Origin: an uncultured Lachnospiraceae bacterium
Lineage (GTDB): Bacteria > Bacillota > Clostridia > Lachnospirales > Lachnospiraceae
Length of the DNA stretch: 64,000 bases
Direction: 5' to 3'
Assembly (NCBI GenBank): GCA_900320025.1
Contig: ONQW01000002.1
Span: forward strand, 1 to 64,000
Part shown: positions 33,702 through 43,680 of the stretch, piece by piece
How positions within the stretch are numbered: position 1 is the first letter of the stretch
Layout: each line of letters starts with the position of its first letter
Made by a program: the position numbers and the translations under genes
The notes under the pieces: generated by a model
Told to the model about the DNA's origin: nothing
The model's database searches: none
The model's input: only the letters and a program-made list of their open reading frames with translations

Positions 33702-35138
33702 TCAGCGTCTGTGGAAGAGACTGCGGTTCTGTCCGTCGCCCGGCTCATCTTCCTCGTCAAAGGCATCCTCATCAGACGGTGCAGCACCGCCGCGGCTATT
33801 GTTATTCATAAACCCCGGCACATCAATCTTGATCAGATTCTTGCTCGGGCGGGGTGCCTGCGGCGCCTGGCCAAATGCTCCCTGCGGTCTTGCCTGTGTA
33901 CGCGGCTGTGAATAGGCGCCGTTCTGGTAAATCGCCTGGGCATTTGTCTGAGGAATGGTATCCGTCAGGCTTGAGGTATCAAATACCGGAGCCTGTGCCT
34001 GCATCTCCGGCCGCGTTGCTGTCTGCTGCGGAACCGGCTGCGCGGCTGCCTGCTGCGGAACCGTGTTCTGCTGCACCGGATTCCCTGCGCTCATAAAAGA
34101 AGGTCTTGCCATTCCTGTCTGAGGAGCTGCCGTGCGGGCAGGCTGCGACGCCTTCGGCCGTTCCACTGCCTTCGGCCCTGCCGGCTGCTGCTGACCGATC
34201 CCGGTTGCGATGACGGTGATGCTGCAGGTGTCCTTTTTGGAATCGTCGTACATCACGCCAAAGATAATATTGACATCCGCCCCCGCGAGCTGCTGCACAT
34301 AGCCGGCAGACTCATAGGCGTCATCCAGCGAAACGTCTCCTGTGATATTGATGATGACATCGGTAGCGCCATCAATGGAAGTTTCGAGAAGCGGACTGTC
34401 AACAGCCATTTTGACCGCATCCTGCGCCTTTTTCTCGCCCTTGCCGAATCCCATGCCGATATGAGCGATGCCCTTGTCTCGCATCGTCGTCTGAACATCC
34501 GCGAAATCAAGGTTGATGATCGCCGGCTTGTTGATCAGATCCGTAATGCCGGCTACCGCTTGCTGAAGAACCTCGTCTGCCTTGCGGAGTGCATCCGGCA
34601 TAGATGTCTTGCGGTCCATGATCTCATACAGCTTGTCATTGGGAATGACAATCAGCGTGTCTACATTTGGACGAAGCTTTTCGATCCCGGCCAGTGCCTT
34701 CTTCATCCGGGAAGTTCCTTCAAACCGGAACGGCTTTGTGACCACCGCGACCGTCAGAATTCCCTGGTCCTTGGCAACCTTGGCAACGACCGGAGCTGCA
34801 CCCGTTCCGGTTCCGCCTCCCTCACCGCAGGTGACAAAGACCATATCGGCGCCCTTAACGGCCTCCGCAATCTCCTCCTGGCTCTCCTCAGCGGCCTTCT
34901 CACCGACCTCCGGAATAGCCCCAGCTCCGAGGCCGTGTGTCGTCTTCTCACCGATCTGAATCACCTTCGGTGCCTTGCACAGATCCAGAGCCTGTTTATC
35001 CGTATTCACGCCAATAAACTTGACGCCAGTAATATCTTCCTCAACCATCCGGTTGACCGCGTTTCCACCGCCGCCGCCAACACCGATGACTACGATCTTT
35101 GCAGCCGCTTCCGTATTATCTTCCTTCACTTCAATCAC
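33702..35138 (-). CDS. ftsZ: Cell division protein FtsZ
   Basis: Tubulin-like GTPase that forms the division ring. GTPase domain with [15 protein letters not shown] and the signature [20 protein letters not shown]7-loop residues in the NLDFADV region, then a long Gln/Pro/Ala-rich linker (about 320-440) and the conserved C-terminal peptide [11 protein letters not shown] that contacts membrane tethers. Unusually, an acidic and basic tail of about 30 residues (ending SLFHRR) follows that peptide. The start is GTG with GGAGGAG upstream; own promoter at 35176-35204. Confidence 0.97.
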   Translation of the reverse strand: MIEVKEDNTEAAAKIVVIGVGGGGGNAVNRMVEEDITGVKFIGVNTDKQALDLCKAPKVIQIGEKTTHGLGAGAIPEVGEKAAEESQEEIAEAVKGADMVFVTCGEGGGTGTGAAPVVAKVAKDQGILTVAVVTKPFRFEGTSRMKKALAGIEKLRPNVDTLIVIPNDKLYEIMDRKTSMPDALRKADEVLQQAVAGITDLINKPAIINLDFADVQTTMRDKGIAHIGMGFGKGEKKAQDAVKMAVDSPLLETSIDGATDVIINITGDVSLDDAYESAGYVQQLAGADVNIIFGVMYDDSKKDTCSITVIATGIGQQQPAGPKAVERPKASQPARTAAPQTGMARPSFMSAGNPVQQNTVPQQAAAQPVPQQTATRPEMQAQAPVFDTSSLTDTIPQTNAQAIYQNGAYSQPRTQARPQGAFGQAPQAPRPSKNLIKIDVPGFMNNNSRGGAAPSDEDAFDEEDEPGDGQNRSLFHRR

Positions 35139-35175
35139 GGTTATGGCTCCTCCTTAGCTAAAATTCGTCCTTTTC

Positions 35176-35204
35176 ATCTTACAATTGAACCTGCAATTAT
35201 TCAA
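35176..35204 (-). promoter_or_regulatory. Promoter for ftsZ
   Basis: Minus strand TTGAAT (35199-35204), 17 bases, TAAGAT (35176-35181), within the ftsQ-ftsZ gap. Confidence 0.6.
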
Positions 35205-35252
35205 CTGAATTTTACATGACTTGTCACCTGTCAGTCCATAATCAAGCCCTCC

Positions 35253-36503
35253 CTATGGCGTGTTCTGTGTCTCCTGCCCGGCTTCTTTCTGGGCGTTCTG
35301 CGCCTCCTGCCCGGCTTGTTCTTCTGCGCCTCCATCGCCGCTCACATTCGTCTGCGGCTCCGCTCCACCATTTTCGTCAGCCCCGGCATTCGTACCGCTG
35401 TCTGCTTCGTCAGCCCCGGCATCCGACCCGCTGTCTGTTTCTACTGACCCGCCAGCCTGTTCCGCCGATGTCTGATCCGGGACAGTTCCACCCTGGGCCC
35501 CTGCCTCCTGGAAGGAAATGCTCGTCGTATCCGGTGTAAAATCCGACATGTCGATGCTTCCATTCTTTCCTGTCAAATCCGGCAGTATCTGGGAAAGATT
35601 GGCTATTTTTTCCTCTGTATAAGTATCCTGTCCGAGATTGACACGGACTTTACCATAGAACAGAGTCATATTGCTCGAGGCGTCAAAATATATTTTGTCA
35701 ATCGTGAGACTGTACTTGCTGAGCAGCTGCGTGATATCCAGAATCCGGTCAAACACGCCCGCATCCGCCACAGGGAGTTTCCGGCCCAGAATGATGTGGC
35801 TGAATTTCAGCCCTGTCACCTCCGGCACGCCGTCAACCTTCTGAGTCGATGCCTCCACGACGGTTCCGTCTCTGGTAAAATACATGTAATCGCCGAGATA
35901 ATCGACATACCCTGCCAGTACTTTTTCCACCACCCTGATCTCAATCGCATGCGGAGAGGTGATTTTGACCGTCATCTTCTCCACAAATGGCACACCCTCC
36001 ACTGCGCGGTTATGATACTTCCAGGACAGATACAAGGAATTTCTCCCGAGTCCCAGCGGGCCCTGACATACGATGTCGGTGATTTCATCCTGCGAATGGA
36101 GCGTATTCCCGGTTACCTTCACCTCCGTCACGGTGTGTGTCACATACAGGAGAAGCACCGTGACTGCAAGCGCCGCCAATACACCTGCTGTGATGCCAAG
36201 CGTGATGAAAGCCCTGTGGTGTTTCTGCAGAAAGCGTTTCCTGGCCCTGCTCTTCAGCTCGCGTCTTCTGTCCCTGCTTCTTCTTTTCTCCTCCTGTCTC
36301 TCCTTCTCCTCCTCGAGACGAAGCTGCTGCGCGCGCTGCCTCCGGTTCTCCTCCGCCGCGCGCTGCCAGTCTCCGGGGTCCTCGCTACCATATGCAGTTT
36401 CTGCGCCTTCCTCCTGACTTTCTCCGTCGTCAAAATATCCGGTATCCTCCAGATATTCCGAGTCCTGCCGGTTGTCAGACTGCCGTCCCCGAAATTGAAA
36501 CAT
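35253..36503 (-). CDS. ftsQ: Cell division protein FtsQ/DivIB
   Basis: Bitopic divisome protein that scaffolds FtsL and FtsB. About 416 residues: a charged cytoplasmic domain rich in Arg/Glu (EEKERQEEKRRSRDRRREL), one membrane segment (about 95-120), a POTRA domain (VTEVKVTGNTLHSQDEI), the beta domain, and a C-terminal extension of some 80 residues rich in Gly, Ala, Asp, Glu and Gln. ATG 36503 follows the ftsW stop by eight bases; the frame runs further upstream inside ftsW but without support. The gap normally holding murG is absent. Confidence 0.9.
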   Translation of the reverse strand: MFQFRGRQSDNRQDSEYLEDTGYFDDGESQEEGAETAYGSEDPGDWQRAAEENRRQRAQQLRLEEEKERQEEKRRSRDRRRELKSRARKRFLQKHHRAFITLGITAGVLAALAVTVLLLYVTHTVTEVKVTGNTLHSQDEITDIVCQGPLGLGRNSLYLSWKYHNRAVEGVPFVEKMTVKITSPHAIEIRVVEKVLAGYVDYLGDYMYFTRDGTVVEASTQKVDGVPEVTGLKFSHIILGRKLPVADAGVFDRILDITQLLSKYSLTIDKIYFDASSNMTLFYGKVRVNLGQDTYTEEKIANLSQILPDLTGKNGSIDMSDFTPDTTSISFQEAGAQGGTVPDQTSAEQAGGSVETDSGSDAGADEADSGTNAGADENGGAEPQTNVSGDGGAEEQAGQEAQNAQKEAGQETQNTP

Positions 36504-36511
36504 GATTCGGC

Positions 36512-37771
36512 CTACTCTCCCGCCTGCCTCGATACATTCAGCACGATCCCCATCTCCGCCAGCGTGAACAATATGGATGTTCCGCCATAGCTGATAAATG
36601 GCAGCGTCACGCCGGTGTTCGGAATCGTATTTGTCGCAACGGCGATATTTAAGAACACCTGGATCGCGATATGGCAGAACACTCCCACCGCCAGATAGGA
36701 ACCGGCAACATCCCTGGCTGTGAAAGCAATCCGCAGAAGTCTCCAGCACAGCAGCACAAACATGAGAATGACACAGACAGCGCCAAAGATCCCGAGCTCC
36801 TCGCAGATGACAGAAAATATCATATCGTTCTGCACCTCAGGGATATATCCCAGCTTCTGCATTCCCCTTCCAAGTCCCTTGCCGAACAGACCGCCTGACC
36901 CGATGGCATAAAGTGCCTGGATGGTCTGAAAGGCCTTCGAGCTCGCCTCCCCCTCCGGATCCAGCCAGGCAATGACACGGCGGAAACGGAAGTTGCCGCT
37001 CTCCCCGGTGGCATAATGCACAATGAACCACACTGCAGCAGCTGCCAGTGCCGCCCCTGCCATTGCCAGCAGAATAAACTTTCCATAGTCCGGTCTGGCC
37101 ACAAAGAACATGCCAAACGCAACTGTAAAAACGATGATGGCTGAACTCAGATTTTCGGTGATGAAATAGATTTCCGCGCTGGCCAGCAGCGGAAAGGCCA
37201 GAAGCCTGATGGCCGCCCCTCTCCGGTACAGGCCGGTGCCCTCCCGGACAATCAACGTCGTCATAAATAATATAATGGCGATTTTGGAGAATTCAGCAGG
37301 CTGAAAGTTGAATCCTCCCAGCCGGATCCATCGCCTTGCGCCGTTCACCGGATCAAAAAGGAGGCAGGCCGCGACCAGGACCAGGGAAACCCGGTATGCC
37401 AGTACGGACAGCTTTCCGATATAGTGGTGATAATCAATCGCGGCGACGAGGAACATCAGCACCGTTCCTGCAATCATCCAAATCAGCTGCTTCTTGAGAT
37501 AGAATGCCGGATCATAATTACAGGAGGCCTTCATGGAAGCCTCGTAATAGCTCGCAGAATACAGCATGATCAGTCCGATTGCCATCAGAAAGAAAATAAT
37601 GACGACCAGGGAATAATCCATCTGTATCCAGGAGGCCCTGCTCCGTTTCCGGCCAGATGCCTTCCGTCTCGCCGGAAGCGGCTGCGTACCCGTGCGGGAG
37701 GAGCTATGCCTTACATCCTCCCAGCGGGAATCCTCCCGGTTAAATTGTCTGCTTCGGCTTCCAGTTTTCAA
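36512..37771 (-). CDS. ftsW: SEDS-family peptidoglycan polymerase FtsW
   Basis: Septal glycan polymerase that works with the class B PBP. 419 residues with a basic cytoplasmic end (about 50 residues) and ten membrane segments; family motifs include GARRWIRLGGFNFQPAEFSK, NLSSAIIV, NDMIFSVICEELG and the end ATNTIPNTGVTLPFISYGG. Start is probably TTG at 37771 with GAGG nine bases upstream. It directly follows mraY: murD, usually between them, is missing. Confidence 0.94.
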   Translation of the reverse strand: MKTGSRSRQFNREDSRWEDVRHSSSRTGTQPLPARRKASGRKRSRASWIQMDYSLVVIIFFLMAIGLIMLYSASYYEASMKASCNYDPAFYLKKQLIWMIAGTVLMFLVAAIDYHHYIGKLSVLAYRVSLVLVAACLLFDPVNGARRWIRLGGFNFQPAEFSKIAIILFMTTLIVREGTGLYRRGAAIRLLAFPLLASAEIYFITENLSSAIIVFTVAFGMFFVARPDYGKFILLAMAGAALAAAAVWFIVHYATGESGNFRFRRVIAWLDPEGEASSKAFQTIQALYAIGSGGLFGKGLGRGMQKLGYIPEVQNDMIFSVICEELGIFGAVCVILMFVLLCWRLLRIAFTARDVAGSYLAVGVFCHIAIQVFLNIAVATNTIPNTGVTLPFISYGGTSILFTLAEMGIVLNVSRQAGE

Positions 37772-37853
37772 ATTCTATATCCTCAAACTAAACTGCATTG
37801 CAAAAACGGATGCCTTCTCCCGGTCTGCACAGTTTCCTGCGGGAAAGCTGCGA

Positions 37854-38840
37854 CTACCACCAGAGCGCTGTCAGCCCGGCAGCGCACAGAATCATCGTGA
37901 TAACGGTGAATGTAGTGGTCACTCTGGTTTCCGACCATCCACCCAGCTCAAAATGGTGGTGAATCGGCGCCATACGGAAAAAGCGCTTTCCATGTGTCTT
38001 CTTGAAATACAGAACCTGGATGATGACGGAAATCACCTCCAGCATGTAAATAAATCCGACAATAGGAATGAAAAGTGGCAGCTGCATCATATATGCCATC
38101 CCGACCACAAAGCCGCCGAGTGCAAGAGAGCCGGTATCGCCCATAAAGATCTGTGCCGGGTGACAGTTATATAACAGAAATCCGAGCAGCGCGCCAATCA
38201 TGGCAGCGCCTGCGCTCGCTGTGCCGGATCCGGTGAGCAGGGCAGCCACCGTGAAGAAAAGGGCTACCGCCGTGGTCACACTCGAGGACAGACCATCCAC
38301 GCCGTCCGTAAAGTTCGTCCCGTTTACCGTTGCAACTGCTACAAACAGGAAGAGCAGGACATTTCCCACTCTGCCAAAATCCAGAACCATACCGGATGCA
38401 AACGGTACCTTCATGGAGAGCGGAATCTGGTGGATATGCGTGACATACCAGGCGTAGATCAGGGCAATGGCCACCTGAAACGCCATTTTCTGCTTCACAG
38501 ACAGCCCATCGGAGCGCTTCTTCGCCGACTTGATGAAGTCGTCGGCAAATCCGACAATGCCGAATCCAACGGTCAGAATCAGCACCGGGATCACCTCCGG
38601 ATGAGCCGGCGCCATGACGAGGCTGCCGGCAAGCAGTCCCGCCAGGATCATCAGCCCTCCCATGTTAGGGGTTCCGGTCTTCCCGAGATGAGATTTCGGT
38701 CCGTCATCCCGTTCCGTCTGCTGTGCTTTCCTCGCCTTCAGAAAGCGGATCATATGCGGCCCGATGAGCCACACCACCGCAAACGCAATAAGCATCGGCA
38801 GCACGACACTTCCAAATTTTGTAAATCCAGTCATGGCCAT
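37854..38840 (-). CDS. mraY: Phospho-N-acetylmuramoyl-pentapeptide-transferase MraY
   Basis: Membrane enzyme making lipid I from UDP-MurNAc-pentapeptide and undecaprenyl phosphate. 328 residues, ten membrane segments; GTPNMGGL, GFADDFIK (catalytic Asp-Asp), NFTDGVDGLSS, MGDTGSLALGG and the APIHHHFELGGWSE loop are all present. Between ftsI and ftsW. The 82 bases after it contain a CGGGAGAAGGCATCCG stretch resembling half of hairpin 3 of the intercistronic repeat. Confidence 0.97.
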   Translation of the reverse strand: MAMTGFTKFGSVVLPMLIAFAVVWLIGPHMIRFLKARKAQQTERDDGPKSHLGKTGTPNMGGLMILAGLLAGSLVMAPAHPEVIPVLILTVGFGIVGFADDFIKSAKKRSDGLSVKQKMAFQVAIALIYAWYVTHIHQIPLSMKVPFASGMVLDFGRVGNVLLFLFVAVATVNGTNFTDGVDGLSSSVTTAVALFFTVAALLTGSGTASAGAAMIGALLGFLLYNCHPAQIFMGDTGSLALGGFVVGMAYMMQLPLFIPIVGFIYMLEVISVIIQVLYFKKTHGKRFFRMAPIHHHFELGGWSETRVTTTFTVITMILCAAGLTALWW

Positions 38841-38908
38841 TCTCCCTCTTCCATTCGTTCCCTATCTATTCTTCATACAGCGGTCTGCCTTTGATGCAGC
38901 CCGGCGCC

Positions 38909-41494
38909 TCAGTTCGCATCTCCGCCCGCAGTGCCAGCATTGTTGTCCTCCGCTGCGCCGCCCGCGGTGCCGGCATTGTTGTCCTCCGCTGCGCCGCCCG
39001 CGGTGCCTCCATTCTGCGTCGTCTGATTCGCTGTGTCCGCTCCGGTCAGATTCAGCGTTCCGACGCCGACTCCAGAGTCGTCCGTGACATTCACCTGGGA
39101 GTCATTATTCTGTGTGCCCGAAGCAGTGTCGGCAGAACCCTCTGCTGACGTATCTCCATTCGTCCCTGTGCCGGTCGCGGAACCTGTACCTGTAACCCCT
39201 TCCGGTCCGGTATCCAGCTCCTGTCCCGTCTGTGCATCGACATAGTGCCCTGTCGTCGGATTGATGTAATACCCGGTCACCTCGTCCTTCGGGAAGTTTC
39301 TCCAGTCTGTCTGCGCTGTACCTGTTCCGGAAGTTCCCTCACCGGAGGCTGCGGAGGATCCGTTCTCCGCGTTCTGGCCAGCCGCCTGAGCCTGACCATC
39401 ATCGCCCTGGCTGTCCGTCCCGTCCTGCCCCGACGCAGTATCACTGCTTCCCAGCGCCGCCATTTCCGAGGCGCTCATGGCAAGCGTTCCGGAGGATTGC
39501 AGCTCCTGCAGCTCCTGCTTTTCCTCATCGGAAAGCTCCTCCGTCATCGGAATATTCATATAAGGAAGAATTTCCGTGAGGCAGTCCCGCACGATGCCGG
39601 TCGCGAATTTTGCATCCGCCTGGTAATCCGAATTCGGCCGGTCCACGACGACATAGATCAGAACCTTGGGATCATCGACGGGCGCAAAGCCCATGAAGGA
39701 GACAACATACTGCCCCATGTTTCTCGGGATGGTCTCAGCCGTGCCGGTCTTGCCGCCGATCATATATCCAGCCGGACGGGCCGTGTGGCCCGTGCCGTTC
39801 GCACCGGCAACGACCTGCTCGCAGTAGGATCTGATCCAGGCGCTGGTGTCCTCCGAAACCGTCTTCTTGATCACGTGCGGTTCGATGGTCCTGATCGTGG
39901 CACCGGACGCACTGGTGATCTTGCTCACGACATGCGGCTGATAATAATCACCGCCGTTGATGAGAGAGCAGAAACCCGCGGCCATCTGAATCATCGTCAC
40001 GTCAAAATTCTGCCCGAACGAATTGGTGGCGAGATCCGTGATCCCCATCTTGTCCGCCGTGTAAATCATGCTGTCCGTGCGGGCCTCATTGGCCAGATCG
40101 ATGTTGGTCTTGAGCCCGAATCCAAAGATGTTCTGGAATTTGCAGAAGGTCTCCTTGCCAATGGCAAGCGCTTCCTGCATCAGAGCGACGTTGCAGGAAC
40201 GCTCGATCGCCTCTCCCACCGTAAGGATGCCGTCACCGTTGGTATTGTGGCACTTGATCGGTGCAGTCCCCTCTGCCACGGTCAGACTTCCCTCGCACAG
40301 ATAGGTCTGTGTCGGGGAGAAAGAACCGCTCTCGAGCCCGGCCGCTGTCGTGAACGGTTTTGCCGTGGAACCGGGCTCATAATAATCGGATATGCAGTAA
40401 TTCTTCCAGAGCGCATTCAGATATTTTGTCTTCTCCTCATCCGTGAGGGCATCCACATCCTCCTGCGTCAGATATTCGTTCTCCATCGGCTGATCGTTGT
40501 GATCAAAATCCAGCTTCGTCATACCGACGAGCGGCGCCGTATCATACGGATTATTCAGATTGAAGCCCGGGTAGCTCGCCATGGCGAACACGCCGCCGGT
40601 ATTCGGATCCATGACGATGACGCCGACATTGCGCGCACCGTTGCCGCTGCGCGCCTCGTCCTTGTGTTCATCGTTGAATTTCTGGAGATACTTTTCGCAG
40701 ATTGCCTGAATATTGGCATCCAGCGTCAGCTGCAGATTGTCCCCGTCTGACGCAGGTATGGTCGTCTTCTCCACATCAGAGCCGCCGCTGATATATCCGT
40801 ACTCGCGGCCCGGCGTTCCGTTCAGAATATCGTTGTAATATTCCTCCAGGCCATAGGAACCCTCATTATTCGAATTGGCAAAGCCGATCACATCCGATGC
40901 CAGGGAATCGTTCGGATAGCTTCGGATGTATGCCTGTTCAAAATAGATGCCCTGCACATTGCTGTCCGCGTTTTTGGCATCCATGTATGCATTGTATGTG
41001 GCAAGGTCAATGTTTTTCTTCAAAATAAAATACTGGGAAGAAGGATTGTCCTTGACCAGTTCCCGCACCTTTGCTGAATCGATGTCCAGTGTGGATTGAA
41101 TGGCCTTCAGCGACGGCTCGAGATATTCCTTTTTCTCCAGCATCTGCTTCGCATCCAGGATGACATTGTAAACCAGCGTGCTGGTCGCCAGAGTGGTGCC
41201 CTTCGCATCCGTGATCGCACCGCGCCGGAACGGCAGCGTTGTGCTGTCGTAGCTCTGCTGCATGAGTACCTGCCGCTTATATTCATCCCCGTTGTCCCGG
41301 TTGATGCGGATGATATTTCCTATCAGCATGGCAAAAAGAGCAAGCAGACAGAGAAACAGGAACATCAGCTTGCCGCGCATGCGCCGGTTGAAGGAATGAA
41401 ACCGGTGCGGAGGCACCGGCGTCCGTTCTTCTCTTCCGTCTCTTTCCCTGCCAGCTGATCCTGTTCTGCTGTGATTACGATTCTGACTGCTCAA
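38909..41494 (-). CDS. ftsI: Division-specific class B penicillin-binding protein (FtsI/PBP2B type)
   Basis: Septal transpeptidase partner of FtsW. 861 residues: basic cytoplasmic end, one membrane segment (about 42-62), the dimerisation/pedestal region, and a transpeptidase domain with SxxK (STAK in YYEPGSTAKPF), SCN and KTGT (GGKTGTAETIP). No PASTA domain. From about residue 630 the protein continues for more than 200 residues of Ser/Gly/Thr/Asp/Asn-rich sequence with a small TDWRNFPKDEVTGYYINP patch and 12-residue tandem repeats at the end. Start is TTG with GGAGAG upstream. Confidence 0.94.
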   Translation of the reverse strand: MSSQNRNHSRTGSAGRERDGREERTPVPPHRFHSFNRRMRGKLMFLFLCLLALFAMLIGNIIRINRDNGDEYKRQVLMQQSYDSTTLPFRRGAITDAKGTTLATSTLVYNVILDAKQMLEKKEYLEPSLKAIQSTLDIDSAKVRELVKDNPSSQYFILKKNIDLATYNAYMDAKNADSNVQGIYFEQAYIRSYPNDSLASDVIGFANSNNEGSYGLEEYYNDILNGTPGREYGYISGGSDVEKTTIPASDGDNLQLTLDANIQAICEKYLQKFNDEHKDEARSGNGARNVGVIVMDPNTGGVFAMASYPGFNLNNPYDTAPLVGMTKLDFDHNDQPMENEYLTQEDVDALTDEEKTKYLNALWKNYCISDYYEPGSTAKPFTTAAGLESGSFSPTQTYLCEGSLTVAEGTAPIKCHNTNGDGILTVGEAIERSCNVALMQEALAIGKETFCKFQNIFGFGLKTNIDLANEARTDSMIYTADKMGITDLATNSFGQNFDVTMIQMAAGFCSLINGGDYYQPHVVSKITSASGATIRTIEPHVIKKTVSEDTSAWIRSYCEQVVAGANGTGHTARPAGYMIGGKTGTAETIPRNMGQYVVSFMGFAPVDDPKVLIYVVVDRPNSDYQADAKFATGIVRDCLTEILPYMNIPMTEELSDEEKQELQELQSSGTLAMSASEMAALGSSDTASGQDGTDSQGDDGQAQAAGQNAENGSSAASGEGTSGTGTAQTDWRNFPKDEVTGYYINPTTGHYVDAQTGQELDTGPEGVTGTGSATGTGTNGDTSAEGSADTASGTQNNDSQVNVTDDSGVGVGTLNLTGADTANQTTQNGGTAGGAAEDNNAGTAGGAAEDNNAGTAGGDAN
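38931..39002 (-). repeat. Two 36-bp tandem repeats at the 3' end of ftsI
   Basis: Units 38931-38966 and 38967-39002, identical but for one base, coding for AGTAGGAAEDNN twice; a third partial unit follows in the protein. In-frame length variation between strains would be expected. Confidence 0.85.
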
Positions 41495-41520
41495 AAATAT
41501 TCTCTCCCGCGATATATGAA

Positions 41521-41546
41521 ACCGGACCGGTATCTGCCGGTCCGGT
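41521..41546 (-). other. Hairpin between ftsL and ftsI
   Basis: Perfect 10-bp stem ACCGGACCGG/CCGGTCCGGT with a six-base loop. Only TTT follows, so it is likelier an mRNA stability or processing element than a terminator. Confidence 0.55.
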
Positions 41547-41581
41547 CCATAGTACCATCATTGCCAGCGCGGAGCAATCCT

Positions 41582-42151
41582 TCAGTTCCCCACCTCGGCG
41601 ACCTGATGGACATAGTCATCCGCCTGGCTGCTATAGGTTTTGATCTGATCCTCATCCGCATACTTCATGCCGAGCTCGTTGATCGCGATCGACCGAATCT
41701 CATCCATGTTGATACTGGCGTCAATCTCCTCAAGACGCTGGTCGTTGAGCGTCTTCTGCTTTTCGATCTGCGTCTCCAGCGCACTGATTTTCCGGGAGGA
41801 AACCGTCACACTGCTCAGCAGCCGGACATAGCCGATGATCGCCGCCGTCAGCACCGTCATCATAAGCATCGTGATTGCCACGGAGAACCTGACTCTGGCC
41901 TGTGCATGTCTCAGTTCCCTGCGCCGCTGCAGTGCCTCCTCGCGTCTCCTCTCCTCCCGGACTCTGCGCTCCTGTTCCCTGCGGCGTGCCTCTCTGCGGG
42001 CAATCCTCTCTCTTTCCTCTTCCTCTTCCCCAAACAAATCCGGAACAGCATTGCCATAGACATAGCTGTCGGCCATGAGGTGTTCCCGCGTACCTCTCCA
42101 GCCGGACCCTTCCTCCCAATATTCTGTTGTTCGAATGGTACGGCTACTCAT
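41582..42151 (-). CDS. ftsL: Cell division protein FtsL
   Basis: Small bitopic divisome protein. 189 residues: an unusually long cytoplasmic part with an Arg/Glu helix ([16 protein letters not shown], about 45-85), one membrane segment (about 95-115, [18 protein letters not shown]) and an extracellular leucine-zipper-like coil ([22 protein letters not shown]). The ATG overlaps the rsmH stop by four bases. Position fixes the identification more than sequence does. Confidence 0.85.
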   Translation of the reverse strand: MSSRTIRTTEYWEEGSGWRGTREHLMADSYVYGNAVPDLFGEEEEERERIARREARRREQERRVREERRREEALQRRRELRHAQARVRFSVAITMLMMTVLTAAIIGYVRLLSSVTVSSRKISALETQIEKQKTLNDQRLEEIDASINMDEIRSIAINELGMKYADEDQIKTYSSQADDYVHQVAEVGN

Positions 42152-43134
42152 GATCCCTCACCTCGGTTCTGCGGCGGCCATCCCGCCGGGACGGATTCCT
42201 TCGTCTTTTCAAAAACTCTCAGCTTCGCGCTGGATGCCCTGCGGTTATGCTCGACCTCCGCCGCACTCGGCAAAATTGCCTTTCTTGTGATCACGGTTCC
42301 CTTTGATTTTCTGCCGCATACACAGACCGGGAACTCCGGCGGGCAGATACACGGATTCTCATTCTTGCGGAACGCCGTCTTGACAATCCGGTCTTCCAGA
42401 GACTGGAACGTGATGATTGCGATACGTCCCTCCGGCGCCAGAAGATCGATCATCGTATCCAGAGAGTCGCTCAGCACCTCCAGTTCCCTGTTGCATGCGA
42501 TCCTCACCGCCTGGAACGTTCTCTTGCACGGATTCCCGCCCTTCTCCTGCATCTTCATCGGAATCGACCGGCGAACAATCTCTACCAGTTCAGAGGTACG
42601 CGATAGTGGTTTCTTCTCCCTCTGCCTGACAATATTTCTGGCGATGGCGGAAGCATACCGCTCCTCCCCGTACTCCCGGAGAATCCGCGCAAGCTCCTCC
42701 TCCGGCCACTCATTCAAAATCTTTGCCGCATCCAGCGGATTGCTCTGGTCCATCCGCATATCGAGCGGCGCGTCCTGCTGATAGGAGAAACCCCGCTCCG
42801 GATTGTCCAGCTGATAAGAAGAGACCCCCAGATCCAGCAGAATTCCATTTACCCTGCGGATTCCCCTCTCCTGCAGAATCGAGGCAATATCTTCATAATT
42901 ATCATGAACCAGCTCCACGCGGTCCCTGTACACCGAAAGGTGCTTCGATGCCGCCCGGATCGCATCCATATCCTGGTCAATTCCGATCAGACGGCCGCCT
43001 TCCGTCAGCCTCTCCGCAATCCGGAAAGAATGCCCTCCGCCGCCCAGCGTGCCATCCACATAGATCCCATCCGGCCTGATATTCAAATTGTCGATCACTT
43101 CGTTGATCAGAACCGATTCATGCCTGAATTCCAT
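42148..43134 (-). CDS. rsmH: 16S rRNA (cytosine-1402-N4)-methyltransferase RsmH
   Basis: Methylates C1402 in the ribosomal decoding centre. [16 protein letters not shown], the SAM motif [33 protein letters not shown], and the C-terminal [16 protein letters not shown] are diagnostic. About 328 residues from ATG 43134; a GTG at 43143 is an alternative. Second gene of the dcw cluster after mraZ. Confidence 0.96.
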   Translation of the reverse strand: MEFRHESVLINEVIDNLNIRPDGIYVDGTLGGGGHSFRIAERLTEGGRLIGIDQDMDAIRAASKHLSVYRDRVELVHDNYEDIASILQERGIRRVNGILLDLGVSSYQLDNPERGFSYQQDAPLDMRMDQSNPLDAAKILNEWPEEELARILREYGEERYASAIARNIVRQREKKPLSRTSELVEIVRRSIPMKMQEKGGNPCKRTFQAVRIACNRELEVLSDSLDTMIDLLAPEGRIAIITFQSLEDRIVKTAFRKNENPCICPPEFPVCVCGRKSKGTVITRKAILPSAAEVEHNRRASSAKLRVFEKTKESVPAGWPPQNRGEGS

Positions 43135-43155
43135 GGACACCACCCGCGCTGCCGT

Positions 43156-43602
43156 TTATTTTGCCACGTGCTCTTCCGCGTTCTTATCGTCGTAAACCTT
43201 CTCACGGATCGCAGCCATCTGCTCCGGCCCGTTAAACCGATTCCAGTTCTCCGCGCTCCAGATCTCAAGCTTCCGGCCAATCCCGACAATCATCACATCG
43301 TCCCGGATTCCCGCTGCATCCCGCAGATACGACGGAATTAGGAAACGCCCCTGCCGGTCCATCTCCACCGCCGATGCCGTCCCAATGAAATAACGCCGGA
43401 AATCACGTTCATCCTTACTCCGTTCATCGATGTTCTCGTACTGCGAGACAAACTTCTCCCACTCCGCATTCGTGTAAGCGTACAGACAGTCATCGTAAGC
43501 TTTCGCAACCACGAATTCCCTGCCCAGCTCCTCTCTGAACTTTGAAGGTATGATCAGCCTCCCCTTGTCATCGAGGGAGTGACTGAACTGTCCAATGAAC
43601 AT
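43156..43602 (-). CDS. mraZ: Transcriptional regulator MraZ
   Basis: AbrB-like DNA-binding protein that heads the dcw cluster and represses it in species studied. 148 residues with two SpoVT/AbrB-type units, each holding the DxKGR motif (LDDKGRLIIPSKFR at the start; MDRQGRFLIPSYLRD in the second half). The start follows GGAG. Direct repeats resembling MraZ boxes lie immediately upstream. Confidence 0.96.
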   Translation of the reverse strand: MFIGQFSHSLDDKGRLIIPSKFREELGREFVVAKAYDDCLYAYTNAEWEKFVSQYENIDERSKDERDFRRYFIGTASAVEMDRQGRFLIPSYLRDAAGIRDDVMIVGIGRKLEIWSAENWNRFNGPEQMAAIREKVYDDKNAEEHVAK

Positions 43603-43637
43603 CGGCCCTGCTCCGGTACACTTTTAAACCACTTCGT

Positions 43638-43673
43638 GGCATTTTATTCCATTTCGTTCCATTTTCCACCACT
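43638..43673 (-). promoter_or_regulatory. Probable MraZ operator: 10-bp-phased TGG repeats
   Basis: Minus strand reads TGGTGGAAAA, TGGAACGAAA, TGGAATAAAA, TGCC: direct repeats exactly ten bases apart, the arrangement known for MraZ boxes. They begin around the expected transcription start and extend into the leader, so binding would block mraZ transcription. Confidence 0.7.
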
Positions 43674-43680
43674 TGACATA

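Noticed and set aside
39245..40750. Plus-strand open frame of 501 codons opposite ftsI
   Set aside because: Antisense to a clear penicillin-binding protein, no family motif, no ribosome binding site; long antisense frames are expected from GC-rich codon use.
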